Counted from the stretch's first letter, positions 11,593 to 22,525 are shown. The stretch is DNA of 64,000 bases from Brachypterus glaber (GCA_958510825.1 OY294045.1:95168988-95232987); one strand, 5' to 3'. The notes: generated by a model from the sequence alone, not told the origin. A program made the numbers and translations.

Positions 11593-13225
11593 CTTTAGAA
11601 TTTTCAGTTTTTCACTGTGTTCTTAAAAGCAAGATTAAAATCAATATATAATACATACAATTAATAAACAAATATCGGGACTAGGACTTTAAATAAAAAC
11701 ACTAAGTTTTATGCACTAGCGACTTTTCGTCTTTAATCAAGACTTTATCAAGCTTAGCATACTTAAAACACTACATTTAATATAAATATTATTTAAATAA
11801 ACAATTACGAACAAAACAAAACTATAGAACCGTACACGTAGACATATTTCAAATTCAATTTGAAATATGTTAAGCTTGATAACGTCTTGATTAAAGACGA
11901 AACGTCGCTAGTGTATAAATACTAATACTAATACTAATATAATTTGATAATATAATACAAAAACATTAATCGGAATAAATTTAGTTATGACTCATCAACG
12001 TTGAAAATAAACACAGAATGAAGGAAATTTTTATAAAGGTCACTAAATCGAAACATTTGACGACGAATTTGTTACACACAACAATATTAAAATTACATAT
12101 TAACTATAAATATGTAAATATATCGGTGTTTTTCGAAGAAAATAAAAATGTAAATATTTAAAACCTCGCGTCAACGATAGAATCGACGCGGCACATATGC
12201 GAGCACTGGAAATTCGCCGATGACTGTACATAAAGAACAAGAAAAAGAATTTAAATATTTTTTTTATGTAGAAGTGCATTAGTTCTGAGACACCCTGTAT
12301 CTTGATCTATCTTATCGTGTAGACTATTAAACGTAAAATCCAGTAAACGCATGTTTCATATTCTGTTTTTTTTTTTTTAATAAAATTCAATAAGGCTTAG
12401 TATTGAATTTTTTTCCTTGTTCGCTTATATTAAAGAAATAGGGGGATAAAGTTTAGAAATATAAATATGTTAATATTAAGTTTCCGATTTTCAGCTCTCT
12501 AACTTCTTTTTGATTTATAACTGGAAACAGACTTTTAGGTATACATATACAGTGCGGTCCAAAAGTCACCCCCCCCCCCTCTTAACTTTTGAACGAGTTG
12601 AGATATCGACCTCAAATTTAGAACTCTTAAATAAGACAATTTAAACTATATTTTAGCATATGTTTGATATTTTCAGCTCTTAAAATGTGAGCAGGGGGGC
12701 ATGGGGGGGACATTTTTTTAAATGGAAAGGGGGTCGTGCATCTAAAGGGAGTTTGGTCTCCTAAAACTACACCGCACCTACATGTATTGGAACTTTTTTC
12801 CTAGTTTTTAATGTAGGATCACCCTGTATCATTAAAATTATCGTGTTTAACATTTTAGTGTTTAGTTTTTAGTCCTCAAAACGTAAAAGATTTAAATATT
12901 TTTTTCTCGAAATCGGTTAACCCTACGGTATTACAGCAAGGGAACGTTCAAGTATTACGTAACGCAAATTTTGATCATTTCAAAAAGTTTGGTGTAAAAA
13001 GTGCAAAGCCCTCTCGTTTCGCACGCTCCTTTTCAAAATAAGTACATTAAAATTAACTTCGTATCAAGACTTTTTATGTTTAGATCACATGAAAAACCTA
13101 GCTTTTATATCTCAAAGGATTACTGAGTTATTAAATAAAAACCGAATTTTATGAGCCTTTTAAAGGGGCGTAGCTCACTTACAACCCGTTTATGGACAAA
13201 GGAAAAAAAAATATATTTTTTATGT

Positions 13226-13472
13226 ATTGATTTTAATCTTGCTTTTAAGAACACAGTGAAAAACTCAAAATATAAAGCCATGTTTTTTTTTTAAGTTTTT
13301 TAATCTAAATTTAATTTATTAATATTTTTACCATTTACACTAGTTTTTATATTTAATTATTATATTGTTTTGATAAATTTGACTCGAAGAAGCCCCAACA
13401 ATAAGGGGCGAAACGTTGGCTTTATAATTTTGAGTTTTTCACTGTGTTCTTAAAAGCAAGATTAAAATCAAT
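13226..13472. mobile_element. Short inverted-repeat element inside array unit 2 (15055-15301 in unit 3)
   Basis: Left arm includes TCTTGCTTTTAAGAACACAG and the right arm its reverse complement, with ~55-bp arms around a 130-bp centre. The hammerhead-like core sits at the inner edge of the right arm. In unit 1 the left arm is cut short by the ~55-bp difference. Confidence 0.7.
13383..13420 (+). ncRNA. Hammerhead-like core, array unit 2
   Basis: Reads CTCGAAGA, a perfect stem II (GCCCC ... GGGGC) with an AT-rich loop, then GAAACGTTGGC. The core heptamer carries an extra C compared with CTGAAGA, so this copy is probably inactive although stem II is perfect. Confidence 0.35.
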
Positions 13473-13486
13473 ATATAATACATACA

Positions 13487-13750
13487 ATTAATAAACAAAT
13501 ATCGGGACTAGGACTTTAAATAAAAACACTAAGTTTTATGCACTAGCGACTTTTCGTCTTTAATCAAGACTTTATCAAGCTTAGCATACTTAAAACACTA
13601 CATTTAATATAAATATTATTTAAATAAACAATTACGAACAATAAACAAAACTATAAAACCGTACACGTAGACATATTTCAAATTCAATTTGAAATATGCT
13701 AAGCTTGATAACGTCTTGATTAAAGACGAAACGTCGCTAGTGCATAAATA
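13487..13750. mobile_element. Inverted-repeat element with ribozyme-like arms, unit 2 copy
   Basis: Runs from AATTAATAAACAAATATCGG through GCACTAGCGAC to an inverted GTCGCTAGTGCATAAA. Arms meet near CAAATTCAATTTG. The right arm contains CTTGATAACGTCTTGATTAA then AGACGAAACGTCG, a GAAA-containing stem-loop. Equivalent copies lie near 11657-11915 and 15320-15580, and a longer, cleaner copy interrupts the LRR gene at 22089-22513. Confidence 0.65.
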
Positions 13751-15210
13751 CTAATACTAATACTAATATAATTTGATAATATAATACAAAAACATTAATC
13801 GGAATAAATTTAGTTATGACTCATCAACGTTGAAAATAAACACAGAATGAAGGAAATTTTTATAAAGGTCACTAAATCGAAACATTTGACGACGAATTTG
13901 TTACACACAACAATATTAAAATTACATATTAACTATAAATATGTAAATATATCGGTGTTTTTCGAAGAAAATAAAAATGTAAATATTTAAAACCTCGCGT
14001 CAACGATAGAATCGACGCGGCGCATATGCGAGCACTGGAAATTCGCCGATGACTGTACATAAAGAACAAGAAAAAGAATTTAAATATTTTTTTTATGTAG
14101 AAGTGCATTAGTTCTGAGACACCCTGTATCTTGATCTATCTTATCGTGTAGACTATTAAACGTAAAATCCAGTAAACGCATGTTTCATATTCTGTTTTTT
14201 TTTTTTTAATAAAATTCAATAAGGCTTAGTATTGAATTTTTTTCCTTGTTCGCTTATATTAAAGAAATAGGGGGATAAAGTTTAGAAATATAAATATGTT
14301 AATATTAAGTTTCCGATTTTCAGCTCTCTAACTTCTTTTTGATTTATAACTGGAAACAGACTTTTAGGTATACATATACAGTGCGGTCCAAAAGTCACCC
14401 CCCCCCCCTCTTAACTTTTGAACGAGTTGAGATATCGACCTCAAATTTAGAACTCTTAAATAAGACAATTTAAACTATATTTTAGCATATGTTTGATATT
14501 TTCAGCTCTTAAAATGTGGGCAGGGGGGCATGGGGGGGACATTTTTTTAAATGGAAAGGGGGTCGTGCATCTAAAGGGAGTTTGGTCTCCTAAAACTACA
14601 CCGCACCTACATGTATTGGAACTTTTTTCCTAGTTTTTAATGTAGGATCACCCTGTATCATTAAAATTATCGTGTTTAACATTTTAGTGTTTAGTTTTTA
14701 GTCCTCAAAACGTAAAAGATTTAAATATTTTTTTCTCGAAATCGGTTAACCCTACGGTATTACAGCAAGGGAACGTTCAAGTATTACGTAACGCAAATTT
14801 TGATCATTTCAAAAAGTTTGGTGTAAAAAGTGCAAAGCCCTCTCGTTTCGCACGCTCCTTTTCAAAATAAGTACATTAAAATTAACTTCGTATCAAGACT
14901 TTTTATGTTTAGATCACATGAAAAACCTAGCTTTTATATCTCAAAGGATTACTGAGTTATTAAATAAAAACCGAATTTTATGAGCCTTTTAAAGGGGCGT
15001 AGCTCACTTACAACCCGTTTATGGACAAAGGAAAAAAAATTATATTTTTTATGTATTGATTTTAATCTTGCTTTTAAGAACACAGTGAAAAACTCAAAAT
15101 ATAAAGCCATGTTTTTTTTTAAGTTTTTTAATCTAAATTTAATTTATTAATATTTTTACCATTTACACTAGTTTTTATATTTAATTATTATATTGTTTTG
15201 ATAAATTTGA

Positions 15211-15248
15211 CTCGAAGAAGCCCCAACAATAAGGGGCGAAACGTTGGC
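15211..15248 (+). ncRNA. Hammerhead-like core, array unit 3
   Basis: Same sequence as unit 2: CTCGAAGA, GCCCC/GGGGC stem II, GAAACGTTGGC. The shared extra C in the core shows that units 2 and 3 were copied from each other after divergence from unit 1. Confidence 0.35.
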
Positions 15249-16203
15249 TTTATAATTTTGAGTTTTTCACTGTGTTCTTAAAAGCAAGATTAAAATCAAT
15301 ATATAATACATACAATTAATAAACAAATATCGGGACTAGGACTTTAAATAAAAACACTAAGTTTTATGCACTAGCGACTTTTCGTCTTTAATCAAGACTT
15401 TATCAAGCTTAGCATACTTAAAACACTACATTTAATATAAATATTATTTAAATAAACAATTACGAACAATAAACAAAACTATAAAACCGTACACGTAGAC
15501 ATATTTCAAATTCAATTTGAAATATGCTAAGCTTGATAACGTCTTGATTAAAGACGAAACGTCGCTAGTGCATAAATACTAATACTAATACTAATATAAT
15601 TTGATAATATAATACAAAAACATTAATCGGAATAAATTTAGTTATGACTCATCAACGTTGAAAATAAACACAGAATGAAGGAAATTTTTATAAAGGTCAC
15701 TAAATCGAAACATTTGACGACGAATTTGTTACACACAACAATATTAAAATTACATATTAACTATAAATATGTAAATATATCGGTGTTTTTCGAAGAAAAT
15801 AAAAATGTAAATATTTAAAACCTCGCGTCAACGATAGAATCGACGCGGCGCATATGCGAGCACTGGAAATTCGCCGATGACTGTACATAAAGAACAAGAA
15901 AAAGAATTTAAATATTTTTTTTATGTAGAAGTGCATTAGTTCTGAGACACCCTGTATCTTGATCTATCTTATCGTGTAGACTATTAAACGTAAAATCCAG
16001 TAAACGCATGTTTCATATTCTGTTTTTTTTTTTTAATAAAATTCAATAAGGCTTAGTATTGAATTTTTTTCCTTGTTCGCTTATATTAAAGAAATAGGGG
16101 GATAAAGTTTAGAAATATAAATATGTTAATATTAAGTTTCCGATTTTCAGCTCTCTAACTTCTTTTTGATTTATAACTGGAAACAGACTTTTAGGTATAC
16201 CTA

Positions 16204-16929
16204 TACAGTGCGGTCCAAAAGTCACCCCCCCCCCCTCTTAACTTTTGAACGAGTTGAGATATCGACCTCAAATTTAGAACTCTTAAATAAGACAATTTAA
16301 ACTATATTTTAGCATATGTTTGATATTTTCAGCTCTTAAAATGTGGGCAGGGGGGCATGGGGGGGACATTTTTTTAAATGGAAAGGGGGTCGTGTGATAC
16401 ATCATTTTAAAGCTTATAAAATTCTCTATTTAAACTAATATTTTTAAATTTTTTAAAAATGTTTTTTAAGGTTTTGATTTTTCAATTTTTTGTGCTAAAA
16501 CATTCGATTTTTTAAGTTTTTTTTTATAAATTATTATTTATGTCAACTAAAATTAGTTTAAAAGTATAATTAACATTTTTTTATGATGAAATTAGGCATT
16601 TTTTAAAAATTATTTTTTTTTTTAGAGGAATTTTGACATTAATACCCATTTTCAACCCCATTTTATACCCAATTTTTTTTTTTTTAATTTAAAAATATGA
16701 AGTTAAATGGAGAATTTTATAAGCTTTAAAATGATGTATTACACGAGCCCCTTTCCGTTTAAAAAAATATGCCCTTATGCCCCCCTGCACATATTTTAAG
16801 AGCTGAAAGTATTAAATATATGCTAAAAAATATTTTAAGTTGTCTTATTTAAAATTTCCAAATTTGAAGTCGATATCTCAACTGGTTCAAAAGTTAAGAG
16901 GGGAGGGGTGACTTTTGGACCGCTCTGTA
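16204..16929. mobile_element. Complete palindromic MITE with TA-flanked CAGTGCGGTCC ends
   Basis: Begins TACAGTGCGGTCCAAAAGTC and ends GACTTTTGGACCGCTCTGTA. The inverted arms are ~200 bp or longer (for example TTAACTTTTGAACGAGTTGA opposite its diverged inverse near 16880). The TA at each edge fits a Tc1/mariner-like insertion, though that is inference. Array units 1 and 2 carry only the left arm (from 12548 and 14377), cut at GGGGGTCG. A diverged relative covers 37140-37560. Confidence 0.8.
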
Positions 16930-17904
16930 TAAATTAATCGATATCTGGTAGGTAAATAGTTCAGTCAAATAACGAAAAAGGAAGGTATTGCATTCTGGGC
17001 TAAATCGCCTGCAACGATAAGACTTTACATGATACATAAAAAATAAATACTTAGCCAAAATTTCAGCCCCTTTTACATCCCGGAACATACTTTAATTAAT
17101 TATTTTAATTAAGAATTTTGACATATGTCAATGTACGATTTGGCAACATTGTACGAAACTTCAAGTGCCAAATGTCATCTCGTCAAAATAAAAATAACTT
17201 TGCGCATTAACTACTACAGTGGGGCCCAAGTGGGTCTGTGTTGTGTGCTCTTGACTATAATATTAAAATATTTTGTTGGGTTTTATTAGTTTTTACGGAT
17301 TTAATATGCTGTAATTCAATGTGTAATTAGGCTGGACTTATGTGACTAGCTTCTTAAGTTTCAGTAAGATAATGGAGTTATTTTTGAGGTATTTATACTA
17401 TAATAACATTAGCTTCAACCAAAGCATTTAGTTCCATCGGACAGTGTTACCCAAGACAAGTAATTTAATCTGGCTTTCAACATGTTAAATTAGTTTATGT
17501 CCATGATATGATTTAAAACTAGATTATGAAAAAGTTATACAAAGACTTTTAACTTTTAATATTAATTAAATATATTATTTAAAAATAAGTATATTTAATT
17601 AATATTGTACAGTGTTTTTATTATACATTCTACCTAAACGTATTTATGTTGGTTTTGTAAATAAACAAAAAATATTGCTTTTTTTTAGTATGATAGTCAC
17701 ATTTAGCGCAAGAATAATGCGATGTTGTCGGGTTTACGATAACAAATAATTCCTGAGTTTTTATTTTTTTTTTTCATTTTGTTCTTTGTCAACAAATAAC
17801 ACAGTTTTTTATCATTTCTTTTCATCATTTTGCACTTTTTTTAAACAAAAACATATTTTTCTTATTTAGCCCAAAAGTCCTATTTAAAACGATACCCTTC
17901 TTTC
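16930..17904. other. AT-rich DNA, no gene seen
   Basis: Mostly simple AT-rich sequence. A short frame at 16894-17088 on the minus strand overlaps the MITE end and is not supported. Confidence 0.4.
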
Positions 17905-18140
17905 TATGTTAAATTGCAATTAATGTATAGTTTGACGCACGGATCTGTGGCTACGGGAAATATGTTTGGAATGTGTGTGCAAGTGAGAGGCCCGTTGCAG
18001 GCACGCATGTCTTATAACGCTTTTGACCGAAATAAGAGGGCATGGTCCCTCCCCCTTTCGTCGGAGACTTTGTTTTATGCGGAGAACTATACACGGGCTG
18101 ATATTTTAAAGGGTAGTAGTGGATGGTAACAGAGTGTCCA
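17905..18140. other. GC-enriched island of unknown nature
   Basis: About 230 bp clearly richer in G and C than its surroundings, for example GTGTGTGCAAGTGAGAGGCC and CATGGTCCCTCCCCCTTTCG. A 71-codon plus-strand frame spans 17914-18129 without a recognisable domain. It could be a fragment of a conserved noncoding element, an unrecognised exon, or a transposon piece. No terminal repeats were seen. Confidence 0.25.
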
Positions 18141-18339
18141 ATATCTTGAATTTTAGGGGTGAGTTGCCCGTGTACATTTATTGGAATTCACATTTATTAT
18201 TTGACTGGACTAATACCACTTTATTGAAAAATTACCATATATGTATTATTAATTACTTTCAATATAATTCCATTGTGGTTAGTTTTAAAAAATAAAATTG
18301 TATTTATTTTAATATCCAACAAATTAGTATTCAAATCGT

Positions 18340-18591
18340 TATATTGCCACCGGTGATAAAAATAATAATCAGTACTCGGTGAATTTCCAGTACTCGCATA
18401 GGCGCCGCGTCGACTCTAGAGTTGATGCGAAGTTTTAAATATTTACATTTTTATTTCTTTTTATTTTGATTTTTTTAAATTATTTCATTTAAACGAGTAA
18501 GGTGGGAAAAAAGGTTACCGATAAATAAAAATTAAAAACTTTCGTATTCTTAAAAAATAAAAATCGAATGTCGGTTTTCTGCTTTGAAAAA

Positions 18592-18655
<64 letters not shown>

Positions 18656-18740
18656 TATATACATATGTATAGTTCATATATATAGTCAATATTGTTGTGT
18701 GTAACAAATTAGTCGTCAAATATTTCGATTTAGTGACTTT
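18340..18740. repeat. Inverted relative of the array interior, with an AT dinucleotide run
   Basis: In reverse orientation this repeats the array segment around 11990-12230: GGTGAATTTCCAGTACTCGC, then GGCGCCGCGTCGA, then AAAAACACCGATATAT, then GTGTGTAACAAATTAGTCGTC. A (TA)n run from about 18598 to 18650 interrupts it. The minus-strand frame at 18489-18719 encodes the AT run as alternating I/Y and is not a gene. Confidence 0.7.
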
Positions 18741-18907
18741 TTAATTAATAATTGAAATTTGGCGAAGGCGTAAGTGAAGCGGACACTCCCTATAAATTGG
18801 TTTGAAAGTCAATTAAAGACGGTGGTTCCCTCTACTACAAGCCCACACAAGTCCTGGACTTAGGGGATGCTTAATTAAGTAGAATAGTACGAGGTTAAAC
18901 AAAAATA
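18741..18907 (+). mobile_element. SINE body and tail (no tRNA head)
   Basis: TTAATTAATAATTGAAATTT, then GGCGAAGGCGTAAGTGAAGC, then GGTGGTTCCCTCTACTAC, ending TAGTACGAGGTTAAAC with an A-rich tail. It matches the body of the full SINEs at 32496-32768 and 37769-38034 but starts after the tRNA-related part. Confidence 0.8.
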
Positions 18908-19071
18908 TAATGTAATGTATATAAAAAATACTATAAGATTTATAATTTTAACATAAAATGCTACTTGCATTTTTGCCTGCTCTCCCCTATATACGAAACC
19001 TAACCTCAAATAACAGATATTTTTATACAAGGTTACAGCAACATTTTAAACAGTCTAGAATAAACTAGAAA

Positions 19072-19326
19072 ATGATAAAGTACTACTTATTCACAGCAAT
19101 AATATTATTGCTGAAATTAGAAAATATCGAAAATGTTAGATTACTCCAATGTACTGACAACAGAACAAAATGTATGGAAGTCAAAAGTCATCCAGATCAA
19201 CTAGCTTTAAGCCCTAAAATAGAAAAATTGACGAAAAGTTCTATACCAAAAGGAATAAACCCACTAGCAGTTATTGCTCAAGATGGTAAACTAACGAAAA
19301 TAGCACCAGGTACTTTTGAAAAGAAT
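19072..19326 (+). CDS. LRR gene segment 1: signal peptide and N-terminal region
   Basis: Starts at ATG 19072, about 165 bp after the SINE tail. Residues 3-16 (KYYLFTAIILLLKL) form a hydrophobic signal sequence. Then come cysteines in LQCTDNRTKCMEV and the first LRR edge, LTKIAPGTF. The frame runs on to a TAA at 19339, but the last host-like residues are EKN (to ~19326), which fit the LRR register with NLTVDYLDL after the first insertion. A TATA-like CTATATAC at about 18987 could belong to its promoter. Confidence 0.75.
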
Positions 19327-20325
19327 ATTTTTTGGAAGTAATCACATTAAAATAATAATAATAATAATAATCCTTTATTCCAGCCCAGAGGGCCATATAC
19401 AAAAAATACAAAAAAAAAAAAATACAAAACATACAAAATATCTACAAGAAAATTAATAATTAGCCAATATACAAAAGTTCAAAAGAGCTACCGTCCCCCC
19501 ATTAAAACTCTACTCCAGGTATGCCATAGATTGGAACGCCATAGAATGTCACTCCTTAGCAGAGCCACAATAAAGAGGTTGGAAGATTTATACAGCCGAT
19601 CGCGGAACCCAAAAGCCCGAAATCTACGAATAGCTAGGAAGCCATTAACACGAGCCGTAGCAAACATTTCACTAGCACTAGAAAATCTCGGTATGTTATT
19701 TAAGAGTCTAAACGCATTATTATAGCACACGCGCAGTTTATTCCACCATCCCAGTGTATAATTACACCAAAGTTCGGACATGTAGATCCCTGAGCAATAT
19801 GTTTGAAATAACAGTTTTTTAATGTCAGAGTTACACTTGGAGAAACGACGGGTTAACATATTAGCACGGACGCAGAGGGCTTTGTACTGTCTCTGAATGT
19901 CGAGATTATCGGAGAGATCACAGGTTAGAATATGCCCTAAGTATTTGAATTGCGACACTATACTTATAAGACTACCGTTAAGTTTGATCGGGGGCACCAC
20001 TAAGTCTTTATAATTAGAAGGTCTGAACACCATGGCACAGGTTTTGTTGACATTATATACAAGGTGGTGCTCTACAGCGAAATCTTCACATATCCTAATG
20101 AGTTTATACAGTCCCTCAAGGGAAGGGCACAGCAGAACCATATCATCCGCATAGCTAAGGCAGTTAATTAGCACTCCATTGATATAGCACCCAACACCGG
20201 AGAGTTTTAGACGAAGGTGAAGACTGTCGATGTAGGCATTAAATACATCAGGTGAAAGAAGGCTACCCTGACGCACACCATTTCTGATATAGAACGGTGG
20301 AGAAAGAATCCCCTACGGTATAGTT
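19327..20325 (-). mobile_element. 5'-truncated non-LTR retrotransposon in the LRR gene
   Basis: Minus-strand LINE fragment whose 3' end is at the low coordinate: a TAA/ATT trinucleotide run (19352-19372) adjoins CCTTTATTCCAGCCCAGAGG. About 20 bp between the host edge and this run are unexplained. The 5' end is truncated near 20310-20325, where LRR sequence resumes. Confidence 0.8.
19488..20318 (-). pseudogene. LINE reverse transcriptase C-terminal part
   Basis: Encodes the later RT palm and thumb. NGVRQGSLLSPDVFNAYID lies just at and before the first in-frame Met, YADDMVLLCPS holds the catalytic Asp pair, FKYLGHIL follows, then a thumb region with LFQTYCSG and LWCN. No upstream endonuclease or early RT is present, so it is 5' truncated at about 275 residues of a normally ~1000-residue ORF2. 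The frame is open to its stop. The clade is not assigned; the motif style recalls the CR1/L2/RTE-X group. The product would be cDNA synthesis on its own RNA, but this copy is incomplete. Confidence 0.8.
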
Positions 20326-20490
20326 AATAACCTAACCGTTGATTACTTGGATTTAGCATTGAATTTCATAGATTTGATTGAAACAGGAGCTTTTTCTGAT
20401 ATGAAACAGCTAAAAACGATAAGACTGTATTCTAATCAACTTAAAACTTTTGAAAGTTCATGGTTTTACAAATCGGGAGAAAAAAATAAC
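20326..20490 (+). pseudogene. LRR gene segment 2
   Basis: Open frame with LDLALNFIDLIETGAF and LKTIRLYSNQLKTF, almost two full 24-residue LRRs. It continues in frame into the next LINE, so a naive prediction starting at TTG 20347 fuses LRR and reverse transcriptase. The host-to-LINE boundary lies about 20464-20491. Confidence 0.75.
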
Positions 20491-21837
20491 ATAGAAGTCT
20501 TTGCAAAAATTATTGACAAAGTTATGTGTAATCGGTTAGTTAACTACTTTGACAAGTACAATTTACTTTCATCCTCCCATTATGGCTTTCGATCTGGGCT
20601 AAGTACCAGCTATGCCTTATTTGAAATTTTGGATTACGTAATAGAAAATGTAGATAATGGAGAAATTATAGTTTCAGGGCTCTTCTTTGACATGACAAGG
20701 GCGTTTGATGTCCTTGACATTGATTTGATTATTTTAAAATTAGAATCCTATGGTATAGTGGGAAAAACTCTCGAATGGTTTATTTCCTACCTCAAAAATA
20801 GGCAACAATACGTAGAACTAACTTCAGACATAGGTGAGCGGGCAAATGTTAAAATCAAATCGTCCACAAAAAATATCCGCAGAGGGACACCTCAAGGGGC
20901 AATTCTCTCCCCATTATTATTTTTAATTTTTAGTAATGACCTTTTAAAATTTTTATTAAATGGCATTCCCGACAAGTTTAAGAAGAGGTTTAAGCTTTGC
21001 CAATATGCAGACGATACTTCATTAATATCATGCTGTACAAGGGAGGACTTCTTGGAACTTTTAAAAATTCTAACAGATTTAATGGCCACATGGTCAAGGC
21101 AGAATTCTCTTATTTTAAACCCAAAAAAATCGGCAATCCTAAAATTTAATAAATTAAACAATGACAGTAGTATCCTTATTTACTGTGACAAAAAGTCAGT
21201 ACCACAAGTAACAGAATTTAAACTACTTGGAATTTCGCTAGAAGAAAAAGTAGCGTGGAATGTCCACGTAAACCATATTGCAAAAAAATTAAACAGCTGT
21301 CATTATGCACTATATAATTTAAAACAAAACGTCTCCAGAAGTCTTCTCCTGTCTTTTTACAATGCAAGCATAAAAAGCCACATTGAATATGGTCTAATTA
21401 TCTGGGGGGGCTCGACACTTTTAGATCGTATTTTCATTATTCAAAAGAAAATTGTCAGAACGCTCTGTGGTGCAAAACACAGAAGTCACTGTAAACAATT
21501 ATTTATAGATAACAAAATAATGACGGTTTATTCACTGTACTTATACAATTTGATACTTTTTGTTCACCAAAATAAGGAAAAATTTGTGGCAAATAGGGAT
21601 CTAAACTCTATTAACACTAGGCAACCTCATGCTCTTAGCATACCTAGGCATAAAACGGCCGGATTTGAAAAGGGACCCAGGTATCTAGGAATCAAAACCT
21701 ACAATAAGTTACCTCGTTCTTTTACTGATCTGGGCCCTCGGAAATTTAAAGAAAAAATTAAACGTTATTTTTCGAATAACCCGTTTTACACACTTGAAGA
21801 ATTTTTGAACTGTAATGTAAATTCTATTAATGTTTAA
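20491..21837 (+). pseudogene. LINE reverse transcriptase (5'-truncated, open frame)
   Basis: About 450 codons covering nearly the whole RT domain: YGFRSGLSTSYALFEIL, GLFFDMTRAFDVLD (catalytic Asp), RRGTPQGAILSPLLFL, CQYADDTSLIS (catalytic Asp pair), FKLLGISLEEKVAW, and the C-terminal region with HIEYGLIIWGGS, CKQLF and PRYLGIKTYNKLP. No stop or frameshift interrupts the frame, so the insertion looks young, but endonuclease and ORF1 are missing. Motif order and the C-terminal NTR/YNKLP block match CR1/Jockey-superfamily ORF2. Confidence 0.85.
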
Positions 21838-21950
21838 TGTTAGGTACTTATATGTACCAGTGTATAATTTAATAATTTTTAATTGACGTTTGCTGGACAT
21901 TTTTTCATGTAAAAACGAAGGAGCAATAAACATATCTTTATCTTTATCTA
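20491..21950 (+). mobile_element. CR1/Jockey-type LINE fragment in the LRR gene
   Basis: Begins inside the RT domain (VFAKIIDKVMCNRL) and ends with a repeated TCTTTA tail (ATCTTTATCTTTATCT, about 21932-21950) after AGCAATAAACA. LRR sequence resumes at AATATGGATCATAATTAT. It is 5' truncated, consistent with incomplete target-primed reverse transcription. Confidence 0.85.
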
Positions 21951-22088
21951 AATATGGATCATAATTATTTAAAAGTTATAAACTCAAAGGCATTTGAATT
22001 ATTCCCCAAGTTAGCTGAGTTATATTTACATATTAATCAAATAGAACACATTGCCAGTGATGCTTTTGAAAGCAATTTAAAACTTAAA
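21951..22088 (+). pseudogene. LRR gene segment 3
   Basis: Encodes MDHNYLKVINSKAFELF and LAELYLHINQIEHIASDAF, two LRR steps with conserved Leu, Asn and Phe. The segment ends with codons for NLKLK inside the 12-bp duplicated target TTAAAACTTAAA (22077-22088). Confidence 0.8.
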
Positions 22089-22167
22089 TTATATTAGTGT
22101 CCTTTGATTATACAATTAATAAACAAATATCGGGACTAGGACTTTAAATAAAAACACTAACTTTTAT

Positions 22168-22208
22168 GCACTAGCGACGTTTCGTCTTTAATCAAGACTT
22201 TATCAAGC
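22168..22208 (-). ncRNA. Degenerate hammerhead-like motif, left arm
   Basis: On the minus strand: CTTGATAAA, a GTCTT/AAGAC stem, then GAAACGTCGC. The heptamer differs from CTGANGA at two or more positions, so cleavage is doubtful. Confidence 0.25.
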
Positions 22209-22420
22209 TTAGCATACTTAAAACACTACATTTAACATAAATATTATTTAAATAAACAATTACGAACAATAAACAAAACTATAAAACCGTACACGTAGAC
22301 ATATTGATATACAGTTAATTTGAAATATGTCTACGTGTACGGTTTTATAGTTTTGTTTATTGTTCGTAATTGTTTATTTAAATAATATTTATGTTAAATG
22401 TAGTGTTTTAAGTATGCTAA

Positions 22421-22460
22421 GCTTGATAAAGTCTTGATTAAAGACGAAACGTCGCTAGTG
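22421..22460 (+). ncRNA. Degenerate hammerhead-like motif, right arm
   Basis: Plus-strand mirror of the left-arm motif with a perfect GTCTT/AAGAC stem and GAAAC. The two motifs face each other as the arms of the palindrome. Confidence 0.25.
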
Positions 22461-22525
22461 CATAAAAGTTAGTGTTTTTATTTAAAGTCCTAGTCCCGAT
22501 ATTTGTTTATTAATTAAAACTTAAA

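Larger units (their letters stand above)
10964..16394. repeat. Near-identical 1.8-kb unit in three tandem copies
   Basis: Units start at GCATCTAAAGGGAG: 10964-12737 (1774 bp), 12738-14566 (1829 bp) and 14567-16394 (1828 bp). Units 2 and 3 are almost indistinguishable by eye; unit 1 lacks ~55 bp after AAGAACACAGTGAAA. The internal junctions read GGGGGTCG|TGCATCTAAAGG, whereas the native edges are CCAAAAATG|CATCTAAAGG on the left and GGGGGTCGTG|TGATACATC on the right, so the junction shows only 2-bp overlap. Each unit contains half a long-palindrome element, a captured MITE tip, two inverted-repeat elements with hammerhead-like cores, and a truncated copy of the MITE that is complete at 16204-16929. 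Confidence 0.92.
22089..22513. mobile_element. Ribozyme-like palindromic insertion with 12-bp target duplication
   Basis: A 425-bp insertion flanked by TTAAAACTTAAA at 22077-22088 and 22514-22525. It starts with a 25-bp non-palindromic tip (TTATATTAGTGTCCTTTGAT...), followed by a near-perfect inverted repeat with ~190-bp arms around an ~18-bp loop near 22305-22322. Each arm holds CTTGATAAAGTC, TTGATT, AAAGACGAAACGTCGCTAGT, a GAAA-bearing hammerhead-like structure. The same tip plus the last 13 bases occur alone at 27369-27403. The long duplication and inverted ribozyme-like ends resemble Penelope-type insertions; that assignment is inference. Confidence 0.8.

Noticed and set aside
18489..18719. 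76-residue frame with alternating Ile-Tyr
   Set aside because: It is the translation of a TA dinucleotide run.
20347..21837. A 496-residue LRR-reverse transcriptase fusion protein
   Set aside because: The LRR part belongs to the interrupted host gene and the RT part to an inserted, 5'-truncated LINE; they are in frame by chance.
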